Both the position numbers and the translations under genes were made by a program. Below, one piece after another: positions 56,101-64,000 of a DNA stretch of 64,000 nucleotides; positions within the stretch are counted from its first letter, which is position 1, and every line of letters begins with the position of its first letter. Under the pieces are notes generated by a model. That model searched no databases, was not told the DNA's origin, and saw nothing but the letters and a program-made list of their open reading frames with translations. Source of the DNA: JADKFD01 sp050250665 (GTDB taxonomy: Bacteria > Pseudomonadota > Gammaproteobacteria > Xanthomonadales > SZUA-5). The stretch spans positions 43,476-107,475 of the forward strand of contig JBFWOF010000016.1 in the NCBI GenBank assembly GCA_050250665.1, in the 5' to 3' direction.

Positions 56101-58226
56101 ACGATGATCAGCAGCGCCTATGCAAGCGCATTGATCCGGAAACCGGCGAGCAGGTGTTCGACTACGACCTCGCCGACAACCTGAAGTGGTCAGCGCACGG
56201 GCTGGCGCTGAGCGATCCAAACTCGGATGCCTGCAGCCGCACCCTGGTGCCGGTAGGCGAAAGAATCAACCGAGACTACGACGAGCGCAACCGGCTGTTG
56301 TCCATCCAATATCCAGGCGCCACCGCGGGCACCACCTACACCTGGTTTGACGACGGCCAACTGGAAACGGCTTCCCGTAACGACAGCACCTGGACCTATG
56401 GCTACAACAGCCGTGGCCTGTTGGAGACCGAATCGCTGGAATTCGCGAACCATACGCGCACTTTTACCCATCTCTACGACGCGCTGGATGCCATGCAAAG
56501 CACCCAGTACCCCAACGGTGAAACGGTCAGCTACGCGCCCAATGCCCTAGGGCAACCGACTCAGTTGGGCACCTATGCCGGTGGTGCTCTGTACCACCCA
56601 GATGGTTCATTGGCTCAGGTGGATTTCACCAATGGAATTCGGCACACCAGGCCACTCAACGACCGTCTGTACCCAGAGCGCATGCGCTACACACTCGGCA
56701 GTCAGGTCCAGGTCGAGCTGGAGTACGCCTACGACCGCAACGGCAATGTGCTCAACATCACGGATCAACGCATCGGTGGCACCGATAGTCAGACCTTTGT
56801 CTACGACGATCTCGACCGGCTCACCAATGCCACCACCGCCACGCCGCAACCCAACAACTATGGCAGCGCCCTCTACACCTACGATGCCTTCGACAATCTC
56901 CGACGTAACCAACTCGGTAGCCGTGATCGCCGCTATCAATACAGCGCCATCACCGGCCGGCTGCAGCAGCTAACGTTGGCCGACAACGTCACTTCGGTTG
57001 AGAGCTACACCTACGACACGCGCGGCAATCTGAGCACCATCACCACGAGCAGCGGCACCACGACTACGCTCTTCGACCGTGCCGAAACGCTGACCAGCAT
57101 CGTCGGCCAGGCGACTTACCGCTACGACGCTAACGGACATCGCATCGAGATCATCAGCGGAGGCCAGACGCGCTACCCGGTCTACACGCAGGATGGCTTG
57201 CTGCGTGCGGAGTTCAGTAGCAACGAGAGCGATACCTACTACTACCTCGGGACCCAGTTGCTCGCGCGAAAGCACAGCCTTCAGAGCGGCGACACGCTGT
57301 TCAGGAACGGGTTCGAAGACGGCGGCGCTGTATCGGCCACCACCTGGTACCTCGCCGACCACCTGGGCTCCAACGTCGCCACCGCCAACGACGCCGGCCA
57401 GATCAGCGAGCGCAGCCAGTTCGCGCCATTTGGCGAACGCTGGGAAACGCCGTCAGAGCGTGGGCCAGGCTACGCCGGGCACTTCGAAGACACCGCCGGC
57501 ATGACCTACATGAAGGCGCGGTACTACGGGCCGATTGTGGGGAGGTTTATTAGTCCAGACCCTGCAGGGGTAGATGGAACAACCGGCGGGAACTTCAATC
57601 GGTATTGGTACGCGAACAACAATCCGACTACGAACTATGATTCCGATGGGCGTCTGTGCGATGGCATTGGCGGAGGCTGCGGCTTACCGCGAACTGCACA
57701 AGACATACCACATGGGGAGACGGATCGTCTTGTTGCGAAGATTGGCCTCGGGGTCGCTGCGGCGATAGTGGTTGGCGTAGCCGGCGCCGAAATTGGAGCG
57801 GCGCTGCTTGCCAACCCAGGCACAGTCAACACGATTAGCATCGCCGCCGCTGAGATTGCAGGAGGGGATGCACTTGGGGGTGGAACACTTGTTGTCGCTG
57901 GCGGTGTCGCCAGTAGAGCAGCTAATGAGACACTCGAGATAATTGACGGCGTTCGGCGCGCGAAAATAGCAGATACCATTGGAAGTTCGACTATTAGGGC
58001 CGAAATTTCTGGAAGCGGACAGATTAGTGAAGTTCCCGTTGCCTCGCTTTTATCTCCCAATAAATCGACAATCGACGTTTCAACTAGCGTCGGGATGGAT
58101 CGGTACATGAGGGTGCAGGAAGCAATGAAGAATGGAGTTGAGGTGCCGCCGATCCTTGTACAACCCGGTAGTCAAGGAATTCCTATAAGGGACGTTCGCC
58201 TAGATGCATTTGGAGAGTCGTTTTGA
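53196..58226 (+). CDS. RHS-repeat polymorphic toxin protein
   Basis: A 1676-residue exported protein with a signal peptide (about 1-33). The body has many YD-repeat units (for example YDRNGNVLNIT, YDDLDRLTNAT, YDTRGNLSTI). The conserved RHS core is near 1390-1480: YLADHLGSNVATANDAG, YAGHFEDTAGMTYMKARYYG, GRFISPDPAG, RYWYANNNPTTNYDSDGR. The variable C-terminal domain (about 1481-1676) has two hydrophobic stretches and a region (VPVASLLSPNKSTID...RYMRVQEAMKNG) with ParB/Srx-like character, and a lower GC content than the core. The FRNGFE motif near 1369 is odd. The protein would release a toxin into neighbours. Confidence 0.85.
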   Translation: MSGLRKELTSLTTRRVRGVLALLGLMVFGAAHGQELYQWDSYEKRIDSARTVQALGADAFGDSVSLQNGALSFSVTDVDLPGNNALPVRFTRTYSVSNTRGQVQNKMLADWSVQVPQLSGNFATEWVTSGPVPTARCSNTSETAVPPIPPAELGHFALSDFWQGVQMDLAGAGGGELLKTADGVMRPPSDAQHPYLWTTDGKVHVRCIDSIGAEAGGNGSGEGFEAITPDGTKYQFKWMAQRFVPGQVKNIYDSGGNGITTGQRHLPVRENTLYVTRVQDRFNNWVTYSYSNAANEPGRLTQINSSDGRQITIAYQNDRVRTVTAGGRQWVYDYGTTSSQVGQPTLRTVTLPDSRQWTINFSDLSFSPVEYSTSPEALMDVSCSSILPPTNRFSSRIGSIVHPSGATASFRVGLEQFGRSNVNLVCQNYTIPNVFPGDDSNLFAWAYWAWALAHKEVSGPGISTPLTWDYTYDFTQGISLHWFGQEPTCVGAHCYQPTCTDSSPCTGHSFTWVIRPDGSKERYKFGTNWQYDEGKLLRIDRFNSVDELLESESHTYDLDRTLVHADYPARYGTSFRLNIDDGFNSEFHRPELTTVTTRDGVDFSWAVDACDPYVCIDEFARPTQVTQSSTIVHGATTGYSRQEAYTYADDSSLWVLQRESVSVDGEEVARAEFYPATALPQYFYSYGQLKQTLVYRGDGTVSSVTDGNNHTTQLNDWYRGIPKAIVYHDASDIAAEVSYEGWITWTRDERDRVTNYHHDPMGRIDLVTPPAPGAPTTITYSSNTSAAYGLAAGHWLQSVSRGAYRQDTYYDGLWRPVLVREYQAGGTLNRYRVSAYDGLNREVFSAYPVDTLASTTPLSNVTLGVHRTFDGIGRLLETGADSELLTGQLITTIKYRPNFRKEVTNANGKITYFDFQAFNAPSEDSPTQILAPEAQTTIITRDVYGKPRSISRTATIGGTPITIARRFNYDDQQRLCKRIDPETGEQVFDYDLADNLKWSAHGLALSDPNSDACSRTLVPVGERINRDYDERNRLLSIQYPGATAGTTYTWFDDGQLETASRNDSTWTYGYNSRGLLETESLEFANHTRTFTHLYDALDAMQSTQYPNGETVSYAPNALGQPTQLGTYAGGALYHPDGSLAQVDFTNGIRHTRPLNDRLYPERMRYTLGSQVQVELEYAYDRNGNVLNITDQRIGGTDSQTFVYDDLDRLTNATTATPQPNNYGSALYTYDAFDNLRRNQLGSRDRRYQYSAITGRLQQLTLADNVTSVESYTYDTRGNLSTITTSSGTTTTLFDRAETLTSIVGQATYRYDANGHRIEIISGGQTRYPVYTQDGLLRAEFSSNESDTYYYLGTQLLARKHSLQSGDTLFRNGFEDGGAVSATTWYLADHLGSNVATANDAGQISERSQFAPFGERWETPSERGPGYAGHFEDTAGMTYMKARYYGPIVGRFISPDPAGVDGTTGGNFNRYWYANNNPTTNYDSDGRLCDGIGGGCGLPRTAQDIPHGETDRLVAKIGLGVAAAIVVGVAGAEIGAALLANPGTVNTISIAAAEIAGGDALGGGTLVVAGGVASRAANETLEIIDGVRRAKIADTIGSSTIRAEISGSGQISEVPVASLLSPNKSTIDVSTSVGMDRYMRVQEAMKNGVEVPPILVQPGSQGIPIRDVRLDAFGESF

Positions 58227-58465
58227 ACTCGAAAGAATTGAGACTGCTTCACGATCTTGTTGTTTGGGCGCGATGGATGTTGCAATCGAATTGTGCTAAG
58301 CAATCGGTAGAAGAATTCTTGGACAACGCAGACTATGTCGGCGGTCTGGTTCGTGAATCCATAGTTGACCATTCTCGCGTAGCGGCGGCCTTGGAGGAAA
58401 TGGCGGCGAAGTACGGATGCCGATCGGCACGAATGCACTATTTAGACGCTAATCAAGTTAAGTGA
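58223..58465 (+). CDS. likely immunity protein for the RHS toxin
   Basis: An 80-residue protein starting at TTG overlapping the RHS stop (TTGA). It is helical and basic-acidic mixed (LLHDLVVWARWMLQSN, VEEFLDNADYVGGLVRES). Low GC content matches the RHS C-terminal end. Being the small gene directly after a polymorphic toxin, an immunity role is the standard inference; no family is recognised. Confidence 0.6.
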   Translation: MNSKELRLLHDLVVWARWMLQSNCAKQSVEEFLDNADYVGGLVRESIVDHSRVAAALEEMAAKYGCRSARMHYLDANQVK

Positions 58466-58551
58466 TTCAGGAGGATTTCGGGGTCTTCTCAAGAATCGGA
58501 CGCCCTCATGCCATAGGGACGAAAAAAGAGAATTTGAACCGAAGGATTTCT

Positions 58552-60498
58552 ATGAAGCTGGTTCGACTGCGTTTGTTTAATTTCCGCTCTTTTGGGACGG
58601 CCCCAAGGACCATCGAGTTGGCTGACATGATTTTCCTCATCGGTCCCAATGGCACGGGGAAGACGACGGTTCTGCAAGCCCTGGCTCGAATGTTCAGCCT
58701 CGACCCGAACCAACGGAGGATCAAACCGTCCGACTTCCATGTGCCGACGGACGAAGCGCCCGAAGATGCGCCCGACGAGCGGGAACTGTGGCTGGAAGCG
58801 GACTTTGAGTTCCCGGAGCTCGAAGTGGATGGTTCTGGCCAGGGCAACCATCCTGCGGTCCCTGGAAACTTCGCCCATATGCAGTTGGCCGCAGTGAACG
58901 GCCCGGCTCGGATGCGATTCAGGCTCAAAGCTACTGTCGATCAGGATGGGGACATTGAGGAAGCCTTCACCTGCGTAATTCGTGAGGATCAGTGCGGCGC
59001 TCCGGTCGAGGAGAGTCGGGTTTCAAAGCAGGACCGAAATTCGATTCAGGTCCACTATGTTCCGGCGCGCCGCGACCCTGCCGATCACATCTCCTATTCC
59101 GCGAACGCTCTTCTGGGCCGTGCCTTGCGCTCGGCCGACTGGAGTGTGGAGCGCGAGCAGATCGGTGACCTGACCGGCCAGATTGGAGATGCGCTGGCGG
59201 AAAATGCTGCCATTGATGGCATAGCGAAAGCTTTGACCGCCACGTGGACCGTCCTCCACAAGGGTGTGTACTACGCGAATCCGATGGTCTCGTTCGCCCG
59301 AAACGAGGTGGAGAATCTCCTTAAGCATTTGAGTGTTGGCTTCAGCCCGGGCCATGCGGAAACGCGGGTCGACTTCGCGAGGCTCAGTGACGGCCAGCAA
59401 TCCTTGCTCTACTTGTCGCTAGTGCTCGCCATGCATGACGTAGGCAGAAAGGTTTTGAGTGGCGAGTTAGGGACAGCGTTCGATATCGACAAATTGAGAC
59501 CGGCAGTGTTCACCCTGATTGCGATTGAGGAGCCGGAAAATAGCCTATCCCCGCACTACTTAGGTCGGGTGATTAGGTCGATGGCCGAGTTTGCGGAAGG
59601 GCCGGATGCGCAAGCGCTCGTTGCTACGCACTCACCGTCGCTGTTGCGGAGGATCGCGCCAGAATCCATTCGGTATCTCCGTCTAGATGAAGATCGAACG
59701 ACGCTTGTCCGCCACATTGAACTTCCCAATGGCGACGCCGCGCACAAATTCGTGCGTGAGGGTATTCAGGCGTTTCCAGAGATCTACTTCTCTCGCCTGG
59801 TAGTGTTGGGCGAAGGCGATAGCGAGGAGATCGTAATTCCACGGCTGATGGCCGCGCGCGGCATCCTGGCCGACGATGCTTCGGTGTCCGTAGCTCCTCT
59901 CGGCGGCCGGCACGTCAATCATTTTTGGAAGCTGCTGAACCAGCTCGGCATCCCCTACGTGACGATCCTTGATCTCGACGTCGCCCGCCATCAGGGCGGT
60001 TGGGGGCGTATCAAGTACGCAGCCAAACAGCTACTGGCGTTTGCGGACGGGGCGGAAATTGAATTGACTCAGGACTTGGTCGACGCAATTCCCTCTTGGA
60101 ACGGTGACGTCGGCATCATGTTGAACGACTTCGGATGGATCGAACGTCTTGAGAAGCTTGGCGTCTACTTCTCTACCCCGCTTGACCTTGATTTCATGAT
60201 GATGCGGGCCTACCCGGACGCATACAATTTCAGCACTGGCGATCCTGAAGTGCCCGACGCGATAACACTTAAGGCCGTGCTCGGAAAGAGCCATGACACA
60301 GTCGAAGGCCAGTACAGTGCGGATGAGCTCGGTTACTTCGACGCGTACCACAGCAAGTTTAAGATTGGCAGCAAGCCGACTTGGCACATTCGGGCCATGG
60401 CAGGCATGGACGATCTAGTTCTGCTCGGTGCACTCCCCGCCGTCCTTGATCGTATGTTCGATCGCATTGAGGCATTGCTGGAACATCTCCCAGAATGA
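58552..60498 (+). CDS. OLD-family ATP-dependent nuclease, Gabija GajA-like
   Basis: About 648 residues from an ATG with GAAGGA upstream. MKLVRLRLFNFRSFG and GPNGTGKTTVL (31-41) mark the AAA ABC-type ATPase; LSDGQQSLLYLS is the signature motif; IAIEEPENSLSPHYLG is Walker B; ATHSPSLL follows. The C-terminal TOPRIM domain has LVVLGEGDSEEIVIPRL (glutamate) and TILDLDVARHQGG (DxD). It is followed with a 4-base overlap by a UvrD-type helicase gene. This is the layout of the Gabija antiphage system. The pair is divergent from the known reference, so the name is a close guess. Confidence 0.82.
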   Translation: MKLVRLRLFNFRSFGTAPRTIELADMIFLIGPNGTGKTTVLQALARMFSLDPNQRRIKPSDFHVPTDEAPEDAPDERELWLEADFEFPELEVDGSGQGNHPAVPGNFAHMQLAAVNGPARMRFRLKATVDQDGDIEEAFTCVIREDQCGAPVEESRVSKQDRNSIQVHYVPARRDPADHISYSANALLGRALRSADWSVEREQIGDLTGQIGDALAENAAIDGIAKALTATWTVLHKGVYYANPMVSFARNEVENLLKHLSVGFSPGHAETRVDFARLSDGQQSLLYLSLVLAMHDVGRKVLSGELGTAFDIDKLRPAVFTLIAIEEPENSLSPHYLGRVIRSMAEFAEGPDAQALVATHSPSLLRRIAPESIRYLRLDEDRTTLVRHIELPNGDAAHKFVREGIQAFPEIYFSRLVVLGEGDSEEIVIPRLMAARGILADDASVSVAPLGGRHVNHFWKLLNQLGIPYVTILDLDVARHQGGWGRIKYAAKQLLAFADGAEIELTQDLVDAIPSWNGDVGIMLNDFGWIERLEKLGVYFSTPLDLDFMMMRAYPDAYNFSTGDPEVPDAITLKAVLGKSHDTVEGQYSADELGYFDAYHSKFKIGSKPTWHIRAMAGMDDLVLLGALPAVLDRMFDRIEALLEHLPE

Positions 60499-62345
60499 TC
60501 CGCGTGGATCGATGGTCGCCATCAGACGGTCTCTCTCTGGAGCCGAATGCGCTTGCTGCAGCGCGTGCGACGGAGCGGAATCTCGCGCTTACAGCCGGGC
60601 CTGGCGCAGGCAAGACGGAGATGCTGGCCCAGCGGACAGACTTTCTGTTGCGAACCGGCACCTGCCGCTACCCCAAGCGAATTCTTGCAATTTCCTTCAA
60701 GGTCGATGCGAGTCAGAACCTCAAGGCGAGAGTGGAGAAGCGTTGCGGCGCTGAGCTTGCATCACGCTTCGACAGTCACACGTTTCACGCCTTCGCGATG
60801 CGGCTAATCTATAGCTTCCGGCTCGCACTGACCGGTACGAACGCGCTGAGGGCCGACTTCACGGTTGGACCTCGACGTATCCGAGGCAGCGTGATTACGT
60901 TTGATGACATGGTCCCGCTCGCAGTCGAGATCGTCGAATCAAACGTAATCGCCCGAAACGCTATCCGGCAAACCTACAGTCATGTCCTTTTGGATGAGTT
61001 TCAGGACTGCACAGACATGCAGTATCGGCTCATTCGGGCATGCTTCTTCGGCGCTGAATCATTCCTTACGGCAGTGGGTGACACCAAACAACGCATCATG
61101 GGATGGGCGGGGGCGCTGGAAGGAATATTCAGCACTTATGCCGAAGACTTCAATGCTCTTCCACTCAACCTCTATCTGAACTTTCGCTCCCAACCATTGC
61201 TCCGGCGCATGCAGAACGCCATGGTCCGTGTAATGGACGCGCCAGCAGCGATCGATGACAAGGCGATTCAAGGTGACGGTGGCGAGATCGGTGTTTGGCG
61301 ATTTGAAGATGATGACGCTGAGGCAGAGCACATGGCAGGCACAATACGTGCGTGGATCGATGACGAAGAACTCCAGCCATCTGAGATCGCTGTTTTGGTG
61401 AGTAGGCAGCAAAACGCCTACTGCGTGAAACTGCGGGCCGCCCTGAATGATCAAGAGATACCTTTTCGTGAAGAGGACGCGAATCAGAATCTCGCCGCTG
61501 AGCCAATAACCTGCCTCATCGTCGATTTCTTACTTGTTGTCACCGGTGAACGGCAGCCAGGGCCATACCGGAGGCTCCTCGACTTGGTCGTATTTGGACG
61601 TGGCTTCGACGACGAGCGCGAATATCAGGCCCGTTCGCGATGGGATCGCTTCGTCGCAGACGCCACCTTGAGGACGGGGAATGGCAAGATTGATCTCTCC
61701 AATCGTGATGATGTCGCCGAATTGGTGGAAGAGCTTCTTGAGACGATCGGGCGCGACGCTGTTGTCGCCCTGTCTCACGAGTATGGCCAAGAACAGCGGT
61801 TGACCCAGTTGGTCGGACTGACTTTGGACCGCGTTCATGACTTGATTGATCGAAGTAGTGATGCTCTATCGGCGCTGGCGTCGTTCTCCGGCGACAGTGC
61901 GGTGCGCATTATGTCGATCCACAAGAGCAAAGGTTTGGAATTCGATACTGTGATCGTTCTGGGCGTCGAGCAGCAAACCTTCTGGGGGCGCAAGGAAGAC
62001 GAACGCGCGGCCTATTTCGTGGCCATATCGAGGGCAAAGCGTCGGCTGTTCCTCACTGCCTGCGAGCGTCGCGATCGGCCTGCCGGAGTCACACGGTGGT
62101 ATTCAAGTCGGACCGAGCACGACGAATTCATTTCCTCACTGCCTGCGAGCGTCGCGATCGGCCTGCCGGAGTCACACGGTGGTATTCAAGTCGGACCGAG
62201 CACGACGAATTCATTGGTTACGCTGAGCGAGCGGTGCATTGAACCAATTCCCGCAAACGGGTCTCTCTTGTCTTTTGCGGCTCGTTCAAATTGGGCCACG
62301 CATAGCCTTCTAAAAAATGACAGGCGACGGACGCTGAGAGTGTGA
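60495..62345 (+). CDS. UvrD-type helicase, Gabija GajB-like, with altered C-terminus
   Basis: A 616-residue SF1 helicase: Walker A AGPGAGKTEM (about 33-42), Walker B LLDEFQDCTDMQ (about 168-179), GDTKQRIMGWAG, LYLNFRSQP, and motif V MSIHKSKGLEFDTVIVLG. It overlaps the OLD nuclease gene by 4 bases. An 83-bp exact tandem duplication (62049-62214) shifts the frame near residue 546; removing one copy restores a protein of 554 residues ending EHDEFIGYAERAVH. The last 70 residues of the present protein are thus artificial. Core motifs are intact, so activity may persist. Confidence 0.85.
   Translation: MIRVDRWSPSDGLSLEPNALAAARATERNLALTAGPGAGKTEMLAQRTDFLLRTGTCRYPKRILAISFKVDASQNLKARVEKRCGAELASRFDSHTFHAFAMRLIYSFRLALTGTNALRADFTVGPRRIRGSVITFDDMVPLAVEIVESNVIARNAIRQTYSHVLLDEFQDCTDMQYRLIRACFFGAESFLTAVGDTKQRIMGWAGALEGIFSTYAEDFNALPLNLYLNFRSQPLLRRMQNAMVRVMDAPAAIDDKAIQGDGGEIGVWRFEDDDAEAEHMAGTIRAWIDDEELQPSEIAVLVSRQQNAYCVKLRAALNDQEIPFREEDANQNLAAEPITCLIVDFLLVVTGERQPGPYRRLLDLVVFGRGFDDEREYQARSRWDRFVADATLRTGNGKIDLSNRDDVAELVEELLETIGRDAVVALSHEYGQEQRLTQLVGLTLDRVHDLIDRSSDALSALASFSGDSAVRIMSIHKSKGLEFDTVIVLGVEQQTFWGRKEDERAAYFVAISRAKRRLFLTACERRDRPAGVTRWYSSRTEHDEFISSLPASVAIGLPESHGGIQVGPSTTNSLVTLSERCIEPIPANGSLLSFAARSNWATHSLLKNDRRRTLRV
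62049..62214. repeat. 83-bp exact tandem duplication in the helicase gene
   Basis: Positions 62049-62131 are repeated exactly at 62132-62214, with an extra matching T at the junction. The unit is not a multiple of three, so it shifts the reading frame of the helicase. Confidence 0.95.
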
Positions 62346-62617
62346 CCCTCGGTGGATGCTGAGCAGCATGCTGGAGCGATTTCCAGAACCAGTCCAGTCG
62401 TTGTGATGTGGACTGGTCGTTCACCTAACCACAGGCCACACCCAGCGACCCTTAACTGCGTATCAACAGCGCGATATCACAGGTGCAAGTCTAGCGCCAG
62501 CCATGGGTAGCGTCGGAAGGGTGCAACCATCGATGAGAGGTCCGCAACTCATATTGTTGCAAAACATACGGTGATAAAATATGTTATCGGCATTAAACGT
62601 CGGCAGGGAGTGGGGCG
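62346..62617. other. intergenic region before the tyrosine recombinase
   Basis: No gene is supported. The feature of note is the dif-like core near 62567-62594. Confidence 0.4.
62567..62594. other. dif-like tyrosine recombination core
   Basis: TACGGTGATAA-AATATG-TTATCGGCATT has an 11-6-11 layout with the ATAA-6-TTAT inner core of XerCD dif sites, 23 bases before the recombinase start. The outer arms match only partly. Confidence 0.55.
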
Positions 62618-63592
62618 ATGGGGCAGGGGGCGGATCTGGTCGTGGCCGGAGAGGGTGGGGCGGTCTCGCTCCTGGGCGATGCGCGCTTTCAGCAACTGGC
62701 GGCAGTGCCGGCGGAACTCGAATGGTTCGCCAACCTGGACAACCCGCGGACCCGGCGTGCCTACCAGGGTGACTTGAAAGAGTTCATGGCCTTTGTCGGC
62801 ATCGCCTTGCCGGAACAGTTTCGCGGGGTCACCCGTGCCCATGTGCTGGCCTGGCGTGAGTCACTGGAACAGCGCGGTCTGCATGGCGCCAGCATTCGTC
62901 GCAAGCTCGCCGCGCTCTCCTCTTTATATGAGTACCTGTGCGATCGCCAGGCGGTGACCCATAACCCGGTCAAAGGGGTGAAGCGGCCGCGGGTTGAGAC
63001 CTACGAGGGCAAGACGCCAGCGCTCGCCGATGGCCAGGCGCGCCAGCTGCTCGATGCGCCGGATCCCACGACCCTGAAAGGCAAGCGCGATAGCGCCATT
63101 CTGGCGGTGCTGCTCTATCACGGCCTGCGTCGCGCTGAGCTGTGCGCGCTCGATGTCGGCGACCTGCAGGAGCGTCGCGGCGTCAAGCATCTGCGCATCC
63201 ACGGCAAGGGCGGCAAGCTGCGTTATGTGCCGCTGCACCCATCCGCCGCCGCTCGGGTCGAGGACTACCTGGCGCTGGCCGGTCATGCCGGCGACAAGAG
63301 TAGGGCGCTGTTCCGAGCGCTGCGCAACGCCCGCGATGATGGCCGGCTCAGCGACAAAGGTGTCTATGGCAATGTGGTCCTGCACTACGGCCGGCCCCTC
63401 GGGTTCACCGATCTACCGCTGTTCGGCCCGCACGCCATGCGGGCTACCGCCGCCACCAATGCGCTGGAACACGGCGCCGATATCGCCAAGGTCCAGGAAT
63501 GGCTTGGCCACGCCAACATCCAGACCACGCGCATCTACGACCGGCGGCACACGCGGCCGGAGGACTCGCCGACGTTCAAGGTTTCGTACTGA
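62618..63592 (+). CDS. tyrosine recombinase/integrase (XerC-like)
   Basis: A 324-residue recombinase. The SAM-like N-terminal core-binding domain (about 30-115) precedes the catalytic domain with GLRRAEL (Arg near 170), FGPHAMRATAATNA (HxxR near 271-274) and GHANIQTTRIYDRR (Tyr near 305). It lacks a transposase partner. A dif-like site lies just upstream. It may resolve plasmid multimers or integrate the element; which is unclear. Confidence 0.9.
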   Translation: MGQGADLVVAGEGGAVSLLGDARFQQLAAVPAELEWFANLDNPRTRRAYQGDLKEFMAFVGIALPEQFRGVTRAHVLAWRESLEQRGLHGASIRRKLAALSSLYEYLCDRQAVTHNPVKGVKRPRVETYEGKTPALADGQARQLLDAPDPTTLKGKRDSAILAVLLYHGLRRAELCALDVGDLQERRGVKHLRIHGKGGKLRYVPLHPSAAARVEDYLALAGHAGDKSRALFRALRNARDDGRLSDKGVYGNVVLHYGRPLGFTDLPLFGPHAMRATAATNALEHGADIAKVQEWLGHANIQTTRIYDRRHTRPEDSPTFKVSY

Positions 63593-63620
63593 AGGTTGGC
63601 GCGTGGCTCGCTGCGCTGGC

Positions 63621-63893
63621 TCAGGACCTAAGCTTGTCGAGTAGTTCGCGCACTTGCGGTACCGGCAACCGCGCCCGCGGCCGCAATGCGATTCGCTCGA
63701 GGGCAGCCGCCAAGTGGCTTGAGGAAATCACGTGCTGTTCGGCCATGGATTCGATCAACCACAACAGGCCCCGAGACTCCACACCGTAGCCGCGAGCGAT
63801 GTCGCGCAGCGCCTGATCCGCCACGAGCAGGCACCGCTGCCGACTTCGCGCCAGCGCCAGGAGATTGCAATCTACGTGCGCATTTCGCTCATC
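63621..63893 (-). pseudogene. PIN-domain toxin remnant
   Basis: The surviving 90 codons read (DERNAHVD)CNLLALARSRQ, CLLVADQALRDIARGYG, LLWLIESM, LAAALERI, which is the end of a PIN toxin of the kind with LVADQALR. The normal amino end, with the first catalytic Asp, is missing: the frame simply stops matching at 63893, where CGTGACCGGT repeats begin. It is probably cut by a mobile element. Confidence 0.65.
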
Positions 63894-63925
63894 GTGACCG
63901 GTCGTTTCGGTTCAACGTGACCGGT
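63893..63925. repeat. CGTGACCGGT direct repeats, possible IS21-type end
   Basis: CGTGACCGGT occurs at 63893-63902 and again at 63916-63925 (spacing 23). IS21-type elements carry repeated transposase-binding sequence at their ends. No transposase gene is seen within the last 75 bases, so the element, if real, lies to the right. Confidence 0.35.
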
Positions 63926-64000
63926 TTCTACTGACGGTTGTGCGTTGCTTGGATTCTAACGGCATCGGTCACGATGGGGTGTCGGTTTTGGGTCTTTCCG

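Overview
The window looks like GC-rich gammaproteobacterial DNA. A short FRNGFE motif inside the RHS protein recalls tails seen on secreted proteins of Xanthomonadales (Lysobacterales), but that placement rests on memory of the motif and is tentative. ParA/ParB with palindromic parS-like sites, a MobV-type relaxase, a Tn3-type resolvase, a tyrosine recombinase and many truncated genes point to a plasmid or a large integrated island rather than core chromosome. No rRNA, tRNA or CRISPR array was seen.

Left part (1-23,000, almost all minus strand): a metal and stress island. It holds the end of a CzcB/CzcC-like efflux set, a small Cys/His protein, an APC permease, a UbiB-like kinase fused to an ATC-hydrolase-like domain, a PEMT/ICMT-type membrane methyltransferase, and a porin with two c-type cytochromes. 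A second block (21,816 down to 9,360) reads as one tightly packed operon: MerR regulator, DUF2933 protein, second methyltransferase, P1B ATPase with a CPD motif, lipoprotein, MBL/beta-CASP protein, thymidine/AMP phosphorylase-type enzyme, small membrane protein, PRPP synthetase-like enzyme, phosphoketolase-like enzyme and a second UbiB-like kinase. A MerR-type promoter with a 19-bp spacer lies directly in front. The enzymes suggest channelling nucleoside-derived pentose phosphates into acetyl phosphate under metal stress.

Middle part (23,000-38,500): a MobV relaxase preceded by an unusual array of GGCCAA-type inverted and direct repeats, then a type I restriction-modification locus. Between hsdS and hsdR sit four extra genes: a 935-residue protein with a DUF4365-type nuclease-like N-terminus, a HEPN-type protein, a short HipA-like kinase, and a protein joining a HipA-N-like region to a HIRAN domain. 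A frameshifted HNH nuclease follows.

Replicon part (38,500-46,500): IS3 remnant, S24-type repressor divergent from a DnaQ-BRCT protein, a winged-helix protein, a strong DNA hairpin, two parS-like palindromes, ParB and ParA.

Right part (46,500-64,000): a scrapyard of toxin-antitoxin and defence modules. These are a truncated KptA, a FitAB/VapBC pair, a nucleotidyltransferase pair whose first gene appears to have an ATA start, a HipB-like antitoxin without HipA, an orphan Phd-like antitoxin, a resolvase, an RHS polymorphic toxin with a likely immunity gene, a Gabija-like OLD nuclease/UvrD helicase pair whose helicase carries an 83-bp frameshifting tandem duplication, and a tyrosine recombinase with a dif-like core just upstream. 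The window ends in a PIN-toxin remnant cut by what may be an IS21-type end.
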